A stretch of DNA of 14,199 nucleotides from an uncultured Clostridia bacterium (GCA_949077355.1 CARUQW010000018.1:2996-17194); one strand, 5' to 3'; positions 1 through 6,696 are shown, numbered from the stretch's first letter. The notes: generated by a model from the letters alone, not told the origin. A program made the numbers and translations.

Positions 1-14
1 CCTTCTGGCAAAAT

Positions 15-60
15 TAAAAAAGAGGGATTTTAAGGAATGTCCCTCTAATCCCCCTTTTTT
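15..60. terminator. Bidirectional intrinsic terminator downstream of the small orphan gene
   Basis: A hairpin can form in two ways. Bases 16-29 (A-run plus GAGGGATT) pair with 47-60 (AATCCCCC plus T-run) with one mismatch. Alternatively AGAGGGA at 21-27 pairs perfectly with TCCCTCT at 40-46. Read on the minus strand the stem ends in a T6 run followed by AATTTT, right for ending the gene at 71-283. Read on the plus strand it also ends in a T6 run, so it may serve a plus-strand gene left of the window. Confidence 0.75.
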
Positions 61-70
61 CGATGATTGC

Positions 71-283
71 TCAAATCTCGAATGAGATTAAGCGTTTTTC
101 TTCATCGGATAAGTTAGAATGGGCTACATACTTGTTGTATGTGGTTTTTGCCCGTACATCCGCAATCGCAGATTTGTGCGTTAAAAGGTCTGCACACCAA
201 GGATCGTGTTCTACTTCTTTAAACACCTTATACGCTTCCTTGTTGCTCATTGCCATTTGTCTCAATTCAATAATGTGCTTCAT
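71..283 (-). CDS. Small orphan protein, 70 aa, unknown function
   Basis: I do not recognise this protein. The start is the ATG at 281-283, because AAGGAAGGAG lies just upstream; a longer reading from 358 would begin upstream of the promoter and has no ribosome binding site. The product is soluble-looking and highly charged (start MKHIIELRQM, one DPWC motif near residues 27-30), without a signal peptide or membrane segment. The gene is visibly richer in G and C than its neighbours (codons GCG, CGC, ATC, CAC, CGG), like the small gene at 4416-4700. It has its own consensus promoter and ends 11 bases before a strong terminator, so it is a monocistronic unit 103 bases behind dnaE. A well-framed promoter, RBS and terminator argue that it is a real gene; the function is open. 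Confidence 0.75.
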   Translation of the reverse strand: MKHIIELRQMAMSNKEAYKVFKEVEHDPWCADLLTHKSAIADVRAKTTYNKYVAHSNLSDEEKRLISFEI

Positions 284-329
284 AATAGGCTCCTTCCTTA
301 ATATAAACAGTTTTTTACTTATCTTCTTT

Positions 330-358
330 ATTATACCACTTTTTCTTACCTTTGGCAA
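330..358 (-). promoter_or_regulatory. Sigma-A promoter of the small orphan gene
   Basis: On the minus strand TTGCCA (353-358) is followed by a 17-base spacer ending in TGG and then TATAAT (330-335), an extended -10 form. Transcription would begin near 323, giving a leader of about 40 bases before the ATG at 283. The promoter lies just past the dnaE stop codon, so the small gene need not depend on dnaE transcription. Confidence 0.8.
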
Positions 359-2384
359 TTTTTATGTACACTATTAGCATAAAATATCATTTTTCCTCTA
401 TTTTCACCTTTTCTTCACCTAAAATGTCATCAAATACCTCTTTAATTTTATCATTTAAATAAATTTGCCCACAAGGCTTTTCTTCTCCATTGACTTTAAT
501 TTGTACATTTATATTATTTCTATCACCACTAAAATAACGCAATGCTCCTCTCAATTTATTTTTCTGTTCCTCGTCTGCTGTTGTAATATCAAGAGAAAGA
601 AGTTTTTGTTTTTGTTCCCCAAAATCCTTTATTTCATTAGCAATAATCGTTGTTGCATCATCTTCTCGAATGCTCAAACGACCTTCCACCATAACAATAT
701 TTTCTTCTACTAAACTTTTCCCAGCATTTATATAAGCATTTTCAAATACAATGATTTCTGCCATACCATATAAATCTTCTATGGTAACAAAAGCCATAAT
801 TTTATTATTTTTTGTATATTTCTTTTTTATTGATGTAATAATTCCTGCATATTTCACATTTTGACCATCTTTATATTTCACTTTTCCACTTTGTCTTGTC
901 ATCATCATTTCTGGGTCATCTAAATTGGATGCCATTTGCTCATCAATGGCCTTCAAATTAATCGTATTAATAGTAGTTTGTGCTTCCATTTGTCCCCTTA
1001 ATTTCTCTAATGGATGCCCTGAAAGATAAATTCCTAACATTTCTTTCTCAATCGATAATAATTCTTTATTAGACATTTCCTCGTGTTCATCAAATTGATA
1101 TTTAATTTCATTCATTTCTTCTTTTTCTTGTTCTGAACCTAAATCAAACATCGAAACCTGACCTGCCAGTCCCTTTTTCCTTCCACTTTGGATAATATCA
1201 ATAATTCCTTCAAAAGATGCCAGTAGTGTACTTCTGGTTTGTTCAAATTCATCAAAAGCACCTGCTTTAATCAAACTTTCCACACATTTTTTGTTGACTG
1301 CCTCATCTGCAATTCTTTCACAAAAATCAGTAAAACTTTTATAAGCTCCTTCTTTTCGTCTTTCTTTTACAATGTTATTGACTGGTACAGTTCCTACATT
1401 TTTAATACTTCCTAATCCAAAACGAATCTTAGCTTTACCATCATCATATTCTGTTGTAAATTTAGTATCACTTTTATTAATTTCTGGTTTTAATATCTCA
1501 ATACCAAGAGCCTTACATTCATCGATATATTGTGGTATTTTATCTAAATTTCCTAAAAAGCTGTTCAAAGTTGCTGCCATAAATTCTGCTGGATAATAGG
1601 CTTTCAAATAGGCTGTTCGATAAGCAATAACTGCATAACACGCTGCATGTGATTTATTAAAAGCATATTTTGCAAATTCTGCCATTTCATCAAAAATTTT
1701 ATTCGCTGATTGCTCATCAATTCCATTTCTAACACAACCTGGAACTTCAATATTTCCCTTTTCATCTACCTGTCCATGAATAAAAACTTCTCTTTCTTTT
1801 GCCATAACATCTAGTTTTTTCTTTCCCATGGCACGTCTTACTAAATCCGCTCTTCCTAGTGAATAACCTGCTAAATCACGCACTATTTGCATAACCTGTT
1901 CTTGATACACCATACATCCATAAGTTACATTTAAGATTGGCTCTAATCGTGGATGCGTATATTCATTATGACCTGGATTCAACTTGCCTTTAACATATCT
2001 CGGAATTTGATCCATTGGTCCTGGGCGATACAAAGATACTCCCGCAATCAAATCCTCCAAACAGTCTGGTTTTAGTTCTTTCATAAAGTTTGTCATTCCC
2101 TGTGATTCAAACTGGAAGATTCCACAAGATTTTCCCTCTTGCCATAACTTATATACCTTAGGATCTGCCATCTCTTTATCAAATTCTACATCAATTCCCC
2201 TATTTTCTTTCACTAAATCTATTGTATCTTGAATTACCGTTAAAGTTCTTAATCCTAAGAAGTCCATCTTTAATAAACCAAGTTCCTCTAATGTTGTCAT
2301 GATGTATTGTGTCGAAATTTGTCCATCACGAACATATAAAGGAACATACGTATCCACTGGATCTTTCGTAATAACCACTCCGGC

Positions 2385-2386
2385 AA
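2385..2386 (-). other. dnaE: Frameshift site 2 in dnaE (one extra base)
   Basis: The plus strand reads CGGCAAGCATGGG where CGGCAGCATGGG would keep the frame. On the coding strand CAT GCT GCC GGA has become CAT GCT T GCC GGA. Upstream protein sequence reads EGMPRQASTHA and then turns to nonsense; downstream sequence resumes as AGVVITKDPVDTYVPL in the next frame. The extra base lengthens a single T to TT on the coding strand. There is no slippery heptamer that would suggest programmed frameshifting. Confidence 0.9.
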
Positions 2387-2841
2387 GCATGGGTAGAAGC
2401 CTGTCTTGGCATTCCTTCTAATGCCATAGCCACATCTAAAACTTTTTTGACAGTTTCCTCTGTTTCATATCTTTCTTTTAATTCTTTGTTTTGTTCTAAG
2501 GCTTTGTTTATTGTTATATGTAACTCGTTTGGTATCATTTTAGCCAAACTATCAGCTTCTGAATAAGGAACATCTAAAACCCTTGCTACATCACGAATAA
2601 CCATTTTTGCCGCCATCGTTCCAAATGTAATAATCTGTGATACATGGTCATGTCCATACTTTTCAGACACATAATCAATTACATCTTGCCTATGTTCATA
2701 ACAAAAGTCAACATCAAAGTCAGGCATACTAATTCTTTCAGGATTTAAAAATCTTTCAAACAGTAATCCATATTTCATAGGGTCAATATCTGTAATTTCA
2801 ATTGCATAAGCAATAATTGACCCCGCACCAGAACCACGTCC

Positions 2842-2842
2842 G
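2842..2842 (-). other. dnaE: Frameshift site 1 in dnaE (one extra base)
   Basis: The coding strand reads CCA GTA GGT CCA C GGA CGT GGT TCT GGT, where removing one C restores PVGPGRGSG and the following GSIIAYAIEITDIDPMKYG. The extra plus-strand G at 2842 completes a perfect small inverted repeat, CCACG-TC-CGTGG (2834-2845). This is the signature expected from quasi-palindrome-templated insertion, but a sequencing or assembly error gives the same picture. Confidence 0.9.
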
Positions 2843-3973
2843 TGGACCTACTGGAATATGATGTGTTTTAGCATAATGAATAAAGTCCCATACAATTAAA
2901 AAATAATCAACATACCCCATCCTTTGAATAACACCTAATTCGTATTCCATTCTATCTAGAATTTCTTGTGATGGATTTTCTCCATATCGATTTCTAATTC
3001 CATCCTCACATAATTTCTTAAAATAATCATAATGTGTCTCAAATTCTTCTGGCACATCATAATTCGGCAAAATAGTATGCCCAAATTCAAATTCTACATT
3101 GCATTTTTCTGCAATCTTCACGGTATTCTCAATTGCATCTGGAAAAGCCTTAAAATATTCAATCATCTCTTCTGGTGATTTTACATATAATTCATCTGTT
3201 TCAAAACGCATTCTGTCCATATCACTCATTCGTTTCCCTGTTTGAATACATAGTAATACTTCGTGATTATAAGCATCTTCTTTTCTTAAATAATGTGCAT
3301 CATTGGTTGCTACCAATGGAATATCTAATTTTCTTGCTAAAGTTACTAATTTTTGATTTGCTAATACCTGCTCTTGCAATCCATTATTTTGAATTTCTAT
3401 ATAATAATCCTCTCCAAACACTCTTTTATGCCAAAGGGCAATTTCTTCTGCCTTTTCCATTTCTCCATTTAGTAAAGCTTGATTCACAGAACCTGCCAAA
3501 CAAGCACTTAGACAAATCAGCCCTTCATGATATTGTTCCAACACCTCTAAATCAATACGAGGTTTATAATAATAACCATCAACAAAACCAATGGAAACCA
3601 ATTTACTTAAATTTCGATATCCTTGTTGATTTTTAGCCAATAAAATCAAGTGGTTATAATGATTATCGATATTCGGTTCTTTATCAAATCGACTTCTTGG
3701 TGCCACATAAACTTCACAACCAATAATAGGTTTCACACCTTCTTTTTTACAAGCCTTATAAAAATCAATTGTTCCATACATAGAACCATGGTCTGTAATA
3801 GCAATCGAATCCATTCCCAATTCTTTTGCTCTTACTGGTAAATCCTTAATTCGATTCGCTCCATCTAATAAACTAAACTCACTATGTATATGTAAATGCA
3901 CAAATTCTGCCATTTTTTCTCCTTTCATGTGCAATGGGGACGTTTCCTTTTTCACATTTTAATTTTCTTTGTG

Positions 3974-3982
3974 ATTATATCA
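3974..3982 (-). promoter_or_regulatory. Probable dnaE promoter with extended -10
   Basis: On the minus strand TGA-TATAAT (TATAAT at 3974-3979) is an extended -10 element. A matching -35 is weak: the six bases 17 upstream read TAGAAC. The leader before the ATG at 3913 would be about 55 bases, and the AAAGGAG ribosome binding site sits five bases from the start. Confidence 0.6.
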
Positions 3983-4018
3983 CGTCTTACTAAAAAGTTC
4001 TACCCTTTTTAGTAGATT

Positions 4019-4049
4019 GAAAAAAGACCTTATCTTCCGACAAGGTCTT
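4019..4049 (-). terminator. Intrinsic terminator of the paired small genes
   Basis: AAGACCTT (4024-4031) pairs perfectly with AAGGTCTT (4042-4049) around a ten-base loop. Read on the minus strand the stem is followed by a T6 run. It begins eleven bases after the stop codon of the gene at 4060-4335 and separates that gene from the dnaE promoter. Confidence 0.85.
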
Positions 4050-4059
4050 CTCTGAAAAC

Positions 4060-4335
4060 TTATTCTGACAATTCTTCCATAATATAGATTGCAAATACAT
4101 CACATAATTCGTATTCTGCACTAGCCTTTTTTTCTTCATACTTAAAGTGAAGTATACATTTTCCTTCTTTATAAGTATCAGTAGTCCAAAAAATTTCCTC
4201 TACCTCTTCTGCTAACTCTCTTACTTTTACTGGCATTTCTCCGGCTCCTTCAAATGCCCTCAAAAGTTTTAAAAAGTTCTCCCGGTTTTTTCTTTTAGTC
4301 ACTCCATTTATTGTTATTTTAATATAAGATTTCAT
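4060..4335 (-). CDS. Small protein, 91 aa, paralogue of its upstream neighbour; unknown function
   Basis: I do not recognise the family. The ATG at 4333-4335 (MKSYIKITI) is chosen because GAGGAG lies at the proper distance. The protein aligns without a gap to the first 50 residues of the gene at 4416-4700: both have FLK at 21-23 and an EI-x-W block ending at W50, and then share HFKYEE (63-68 here, 58-63 there) and a hydrophobic end with a terminal SE. The middle is rich in acidic residues; there is no signal peptide or membrane helix. I see no promoter in the 80 bases upstream, so it is probably cotranscribed with its paralogue; a strong terminator follows. Its base composition is closer to the AT-rich surroundings than that of the upstream copy. 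Confidence 0.75.
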   Translation of the reverse strand: MKSYIKITINGVTKRKNRENFLKLLRAFEGAGEMPVKVRELAEEVEEIFWTTDTYKEGKCILHFKYEEKKASAEYELCDVFAIYIMEELSE

Positions 4336-4373
4336 TTTTCTCCTCACTTTTGCTTAAACTTACTCCAAGAAAC

Positions 4374-4395
4374 AACCCTGTCATTACAACAGGGT
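4374..4395 (-). other. Hairpin between the two paralogous small genes
   Basis: ACCCTGT (4375-4381) pairs with ACAGGGT (4389-4395) around a seven-base loop. Read on the minus strand it is followed only by TTGTTTC, a poor T-run, so it would be at best a weak terminator or an intercistronic processing structure. It matches in place and flanking text (AGTTTTCA, then GA) the true terminator behind the downstream copy, so it looks like a duplicated 3' end. Confidence 0.6.
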
Positions 4396-4415
4396 CATTC
4401 TTGAAAACTACTTCA

Positions 4416-4700
4416 TCACCTCATCACTTCACTCAGCAGAAATGCTTCAAGGACAAATATCCCATTTTCTGTGCTGGCGACATAAGCAGAACACTCTTTC
4501 CATTCCCGCTGCTCTTCATATTTGAAGTGAACAACATTGCTCTCTGAAGACCAGCAAATCTCATCGGCATCTTTGGCATTAAGCCGTATTTCTCTCAGTT
4601 CCTCGTGTTCTTCTTCCAAGACCTCCAGAACCTTCAAAAAGCGTGTCCTCTCAGTTGCTACACACACATTGCCTTTTCTTAATTGAATAATAGTTTTCAT
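4416..4700 (-). CDS. Small protein, 94 aa, paralogue of its downstream neighbour; unknown function
   Basis: I do not recognise the family. The ATG at 4698-4700 (MKTIIQLRKG) follows GAGGAGG; an in-frame ATG 15 bases upstream would place the start on top of that ribosome binding site and is less likely. The protein is soluble-looking, with an acidic helical stretch (VLEVLEEEHEELREI), a conserved tryptophan at residue 50 in DEICW, and HFKYEE at 58-63, both shared with the gene at 4060-4335. Codon use is unlike the AT-rich neighbours: CTG, GTC, CGG, CGC and CAG are frequent. This suggests a different history from the housekeeping genes, or different selection. It is the first gene of a likely two-gene unit with a near-perfect promoter and a structured leader of about 100 bases. 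Confidence 0.77.
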   Translation of the reverse strand: MKTIIQLRKGNVCVATERTRFLKVLEVLEEEHEELREIRLNAKDADEICWSSESNVVHFKYEEQREWKECSAYVASTENGIFVLEAFLLSEVMR

Positions 4701-4737
4701 GTTTTTCCTCCTCATTTTTTACTAATTGATAGTTTTT

Positions 4738-4770
4738 ATTTCGGAGGCAAAAGTTAATAACCTCCGAAAT
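4738..4770 (-). promoter_or_regulatory. Stem-loop in the leader of the paralogous small genes
   Basis: ATTTCGGAGG (4738-4747) and CCTCCGAAAT (4761-4770) form a perfect 10-base-pair stem with a 13-base loop. On the minus-strand transcript the hairpin lies between the promoter and the start at 4700. It presents GGAGG in one arm and CCTCC in the other, and the CCTCC arm could instead pair with the GGAGG ribosome binding site downstream. Read on the plus strand the stem runs into TTTTT, but no plus-strand gene precedes it, so a terminator role is less likely. Confidence 0.6.
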
Positions 4771-4805
4771 TTTTCGAAAGGCTTATTACCTTTTTTCTAT
4801 AGTAT

Positions 4806-4834
4806 ATTATACCATATTTGTTTACATATTGCAA
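4806..4834 (-). promoter_or_regulatory. Sigma-A promoter of the paired small genes
   Basis: On the minus strand TTGCAA (4829-4834), a 17-base spacer ending in TGG, and TATAAT (4806-4811) form a near-consensus promoter with an extended -10. Transcription would begin near 4799, leaving a leader of roughly 100 bases that holds the stem-loop at 4738-4770. It is divergent from the promoter at 4851-4879. Confidence 0.82.
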
Positions 4835-4850
4835 ATTTCTACTATATCTC

Positions 4851-4879
4851 TTGTATTATTTTTACTTTATCGATATAAT
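4851..4879 (+). promoter_or_regulatory. Promoter of the Bax inhibitor-1 family gene
   Basis: TTGTAT (4851-4856), a 17-base spacer and TATAAT (4874-4879) precede the start at 4902. The leader would be only about 16 bases, just enough for the AAAGGGGG ribosome binding site. The position also rules out the longer upstream start at 4818, which would lie before the promoter. Confidence 0.78.
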
Positions 4880-4901
4880 TAATGGGAAAGGGGGAAATTT
4901 T

Positions 4902-5567
4902 ATGAACGAAGATATTAGTGTTCAAAATAAGTTGTTTGGAAAAACCTTTTTTTGGATGTTTTTAGGACTTTTAGGTTCTGGAATTATTGCTTGGTATACA
5001 TATGCTTCTGGATTATTTATAGATATTCTATTAGGTGACTATTTTAATATGCTACTTATTGTTGAATTATTAGTAGTTTTAGGCTTTAGCCTTTTATTTA
5101 AAAAACTACCACCTTTAGTTGTAGGTGTCTTATATTTTGTATACTCTATGATAAATGGCGTTACCTTATCTGTTATCTTTGTTGTTTTTGAATTAAGTTC
5201 TATTCTTTACCTATTTGGCATTTCTGCTCTATTATTTGCAGCTTTAGGTATAATAGGATATAAAACAAATAAAGATTTAACTTCATGGGGTCCTTACCTA
5301 TCAGTCTTTTTAATAGCAGGTATTCTTCTTAGTATTGTAAATTTATTTATTTTAAAAAATAGTTCTTTTGAACTTATTCTAGATTGGTTAATTTTAGCTT
5401 TATTCTTTGGCATTACCATTTATGATATTAATAAAATAAAACTTTTACAAGAAGATACTTCCATGGATACTAATAAAATTCATATTTATTGCGCAATGCA
5501 ATTATACTTAGATTTTATTAATATTTTCTTACGAATTCTTTCCATTTTTGGAAAAAGAAGAAATTAA
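4902..5567 (+). CDS. Bax inhibitor-1/YccA family membrane protein
   Basis: This 221-residue protein belongs to the BI-1 (TMBIM, UPF0005) family of polytopic membrane proteins, some of which are pH-sensitive calcium leak channels, as shown for Bacillus YetJ. Seven hydrophobic segments are visible at about 15-38, 49-68, 72-95, 102-120, 131-151, 159-176 and 197-214. The family signature is clear at the end: YDINKIK (D175) in the loop after helix six, and AMQLYLDFINIFLRILSIFG (D204) in helix seven. These two aspartates probably match the pH-sensing pair known in YetJ. The start at 4902 follows AAAGGGGG and a well-placed promoter. The length is normal. It stands alone on its strand, with a stem-loop array behind it. 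The family is confident; substrate and role here are not shown by the sequence. Confidence 0.9.
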   Translation: MNEDISVQNKLFGKTFFWMFLGLLGSGIIAWYTYASGLFIDILLGDYFNMLLIVELLVVLGFSLLFKKLPPLVVGVLYFVYSMINGVTLSVIFVVFELSSILYLFGISALLFAALGIIGYKTNKDLTSWGPYLSVFLIAGILLSIVNLFILKNSSFELILDWLILALFFGITIYDINKIKLLQEDTSMDTNKIHIYCAMQLYLDFINIFLRILSIFGKRRN

Positions 5568-5570
5568 AAA

Positions 5571-5639
5571 GAACAATAGGAGCTTGATTAAAGTTATCTA
5601 TTTTATAAATTATTTCTTTCAAGCCTCGTTAAATTGTTC
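5571..5639. repeat. Long-range stem-loop, first of four in an intergenic array
   Basis: GAACAAT (5571-5577) pairs with ATTGTTC (5633-5639), and inside it GCTTGA (5582-5587) pairs with TCAAGC (5619-5624). The central 30 bases are AT-rich and unstructured by eye. It starts three bases after the stop codon of the gene at 4902-5567. It could be a 3' untranslated structure, a small RNA or the remnant of a palindromic repeat element. Confidence 0.5.
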
Positions 5640-5645
5640 GTCCGC

Positions 5646-5669
5646 GAAAAAATTCTTTAGAATTTTTTC
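5646..5669. repeat. Perfect 11-base-pair hairpin
   Basis: GAAAAAATTCT (5646-5656) and AGAATTTTTTC (5659-5669) are exact inverted copies with a two-base loop. Short outer pairing (CCGC with TGTGG, one bulge) can extend the stem. It has no following T-run beyond the arm itself, so it is not a standard terminator. Confidence 0.6.
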
Positions 5670-5680
5670 TGTGGAATATA

Positions 5681-5728
5681 TTTTTGTTGTATAGGTAAAA
5701 ATCTTTGATTTTTTCTATACAACAAAAA
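5681..5728. repeat. Perfect 14-base-pair stem with a nested hairpin
   Basis: The arms 5681-5694 (T-run, then GTTGTATAG) and 5715-5728 (CTATACAAC, then A-run) are exact inverted copies. Inside, AAAAATC (5697-5703) pairs with GATTTTT (5707-5713). The A-run of its right arm is shared with the left arm of the terminator at 5724-5765, so the two structures compete for these bases. Confidence 0.65.
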
Positions 5729-5765
5729 AGTCGCTTCTTTTTATAAAAGAACGACTTTTTTGTTT
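5724..5765. terminator. Strong bidirectional terminator
   Basis: AAAAAAGTCG (5724-5733) pairs with CGACTTTTTT (5752-5761). After a single bulged C, TTCTTTT (5735-5741) pairs with AAAAGAA (5745-5751), leaving a three-base loop. T-runs follow on both strands. It ends plus-strand transcription from the gene at 4902-5567 and minus-strand transcription from the gene at 5777-6082. Confidence 0.88.
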
Positions 5766-5776
5766 TAGAATTAAAC

Positions 5777-6082
5777 TTACAACATCACCAATTCCTCTAA
5801 AATTTGACATAACTGAGGATTATTCGTGATTGTCACTCCTGGTCCTACTTTTCCTAGGGGCTGATTTCTAAAAAAAAGTAAAATTTCTCCATCTGCTACT
5901 TTTACTTTCCGCCCCATAAACAAACATATTCGCAATGCTGTTGCATCGGCATCTGTAAATTCTTCAAGCCTTTCCATAATCCAATTTTCTTCCGTCCGCT
6001 TGAAAATATTTTTTTTCTTCTTTCCTTTGATTTCCACCTCGGCACATATTTGCCATTTAAGCTCCTTGTTTAATTCTAACAT
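5777..6082 (-). CDS. Small orphan protein, 101 aa, unknown function
   Basis: I do not recognise this protein. The ATG at 6080-6082 follows TGGAGGG, and a near-consensus promoter lies 64 bases upstream. Visible features are a lysine-rich patch at about 19-28 (IKGKKKKNIF), an acidic stretch around the DADA motif, and a glycine- and proline-containing C-terminal part (NQPLGKVGPGVTITNNPQ). There is no signal peptide or clear membrane helix. It shares size, isolation, promoter type and bidirectional terminator with the small genes at 71-283 and 4416-4700, but I see no convincing sequence similarity to them. Confidence 0.72.
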   Translation of the reverse strand: MLELNKELKWQICAEVEIKGKKKKNIFKRTEENWIMERLEEFTDADATALRICLFMGRKVKVADGEILLFFRNQPLGKVGPGVTITNNPQLCQILEELVML

Positions 6083-6145
6083 CTCAATTTCCCTCCATTT
6101 TGCTTTCTATAACTAGAAGCCATGCCAAATGTTTTTATATTACTC

Positions 6146-6174
6146 ATTATACCATATTATGTCTTCTTTTTCAA
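6146..6174 (-). promoter_or_regulatory. Promoter of the orphan gene at 5777-6082
   Basis: On the minus strand TTGAAA (6169-6174), a 17-base spacer ending in TATGG, and TATAAT (6146-6151) form a near-consensus promoter with the same spacer ending (TATGG) as the one at 4806-4834. It is back to back with the plus-strand promoter at 6191-6219. Confidence 0.82.
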
Positions 6175-6190
6175 CATTTTTTAACAAAAT

Positions 6191-6219
6191 TTGACACCAA
6201 CACTTCTTTTCGTTATACT
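6191..6219 (+). promoter_or_regulatory. Promoter of the acyl-CoA thioesterase gene
   Basis: A perfect TTGACA (6191-6196), a 17-base spacer and TATACT (6214-6219) lie just before the start at 6243. The leader is about 17 bases and contains the AAAGGATGGG ribosome binding site. Confidence 0.85.
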
Positions 6220-6242
6220 ATTTCTGAAAGGATGGGATTATT

Positions 6243-6662
6243 ATGGATTTTACTTTTGAAAGAAAAATCAACTATTACGAAACAGACCGAATGGGAGTGG
6301 TTCATCATTCTAATTACATTCGCTTCTTAGAAGAAGCTAGATGTCAAATGTTAGATGCCTATCATATGCCTTATTCCGCCTTTGAAGAGCAAGGTGTTAT
6401 GATTCCAGTTCTTGGCGTTAACTGTAACTATAAACAACATGTTACTTTTGATGATATTATTGAAATTAAGCCATTTGTAAAAGACTTCAATGGCGTTCGC
6501 TTAACAATGGGATATGATATCATTCATAAAAAAACTGGTAATTTGGTTTTAACCGCTGAAACAAAACACTGTTTTACTGATACAAATTTAAAACCAATTC
6601 GTTTACAAAAACAAATTCCAGCATTTTACGATAAATTTCAACAATTAAAACAGGAATTTTAA
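6243..6662 (+). CDS. Acyl-CoA thioesterase, YbgC/4-hydroxybenzoyl-CoA thioesterase family
   Basis: This 139-residue protein is a single-domain hotdog-fold thioesterase of the YbgC/FadM/4HBT group, which hydrolyses acyl-CoA or acyl-ACP thioesters in the cytosol. The N-terminal signature YYETDRMGVVHHSNYIRFLE (residues 11-30) is diagnostic. D15 matches the catalytic aspartate known in the family (YbgC D18), and the HHSNY block lies at the start of the long hotdog helix. Length is typical. The ATG at 6243 follows a good ribosome binding site and a perfect -35 promoter. It is monocistronic: its last codons lie inside the stem of the terminator at 6647-6696. The natural substrate cannot be read from the sequence. 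Confidence 0.9.
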   Translation: MDFTFERKINYYETDRMGVVHHSNYIRFLEEARCQMLDAYHMPYSAFEEQGVMIPVLGVNCNYKQHVTFDDIIEIKPFVKDFNGVRLTMGYDIIHKKTGNLVLTAETKHCFTDTNLKPIRLQKQIPAFYDKFQQLKQEF

Positions 6663-6696
6663 GGAGTATTGCCTTAAATTCCTGTTTTATTTTTTA
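6647..6696. terminator. Bidirectional terminator between thioesterase and rubrerythrin genes
   Basis: A 17-base-pair stem with one bulged base joins bases 6647-6664 (starting AAAACAGGAATTTTAAGG) to 6671-6687 (CCTTAAATTCCTGTTTT). It is followed by ATTTTTT on the plus strand and by TTTTAATTG on the minus strand. The stop codon of the thioesterase is inside the stem, and the stop codon of the rubrerythrin gene (6694-6696) lies in the T-run. Confidence 0.88.

Larger units (their letters stand above)
387..3913 (-). pseudogene. dnaE: DNA polymerase III subunit alpha, DnaE type, disrupted by two frameshifts
   Basis: This is the replicative or lesion-tolerant DnaE polymerase. With both frameshifts corrected it would be 1174 aa, normal for bacterial DnaE. 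The start is the ATG at 3911-3913 (MAEFVHLHIHSEFSLLDG), behind AAAGGAG; the GTG-initiated extension to 3955 has no ribosome binding site. The N-terminal PHP domain shows HLHIHS, TDHGSMYG and NDAHYL. The polymerase core has the catalytic pair D398 and D400 in PDFDVDF and the third aspartate near D550 in KMDFLGLRTL. The tail has an OB-fold (VKYAGIITSIKKKY). The frame breaks at base 2842, inside the expected VGPGRGSGAGS motif, and again at 2385-2386, inside the expected THAAGVVITKDP motif. Each break is one extra base. All three segments are otherwise well conserved, so either the lesion is very recent or the assembly has base errors. A clostridial genome would normally also carry PolC, which is not in this window. 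Confidence 0.93.

Noticed and set aside
63..377. Plus-strand frame opposite the small gene at 71-283
   Set aside because: It has no ribosome binding site and starts at the T-run of a terminator; the minus-strand frame has promoter, RBS and terminator in register.
2326..2848. Programmed ribosomal frameshifting in dnaE
   Set aside because: Neither break has a slippery heptamer or a clear downstream stimulator, and both would have to be used to make one protein. Simple insertions or base errors explain the data better.
3175..3841. Plus-strand open frames inside dnaE
   Set aside because: They lie antisense to well-conserved DnaE coding sequence, lack ribosome binding sites and have no recognisable motifs.
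4060..4700. Toxin-antitoxin pair
   Set aside because: The two adjacent small proteins are paralogues of each other, without a DNA-binding antitoxin motif or a known toxin motif.
4738..4770. Plain terminator reading on the plus strand
   Set aside because: No plus-strand gene lies upstream that would need it; on the transcribed minus strand the T-run is missing, so a leader structure is more likely.
6100..6330. Plus-strand open frame overlapping the thioesterase start
   Set aside because: It runs across the two divergent promoters and then lies in another frame of the conserved thioesterase gene.
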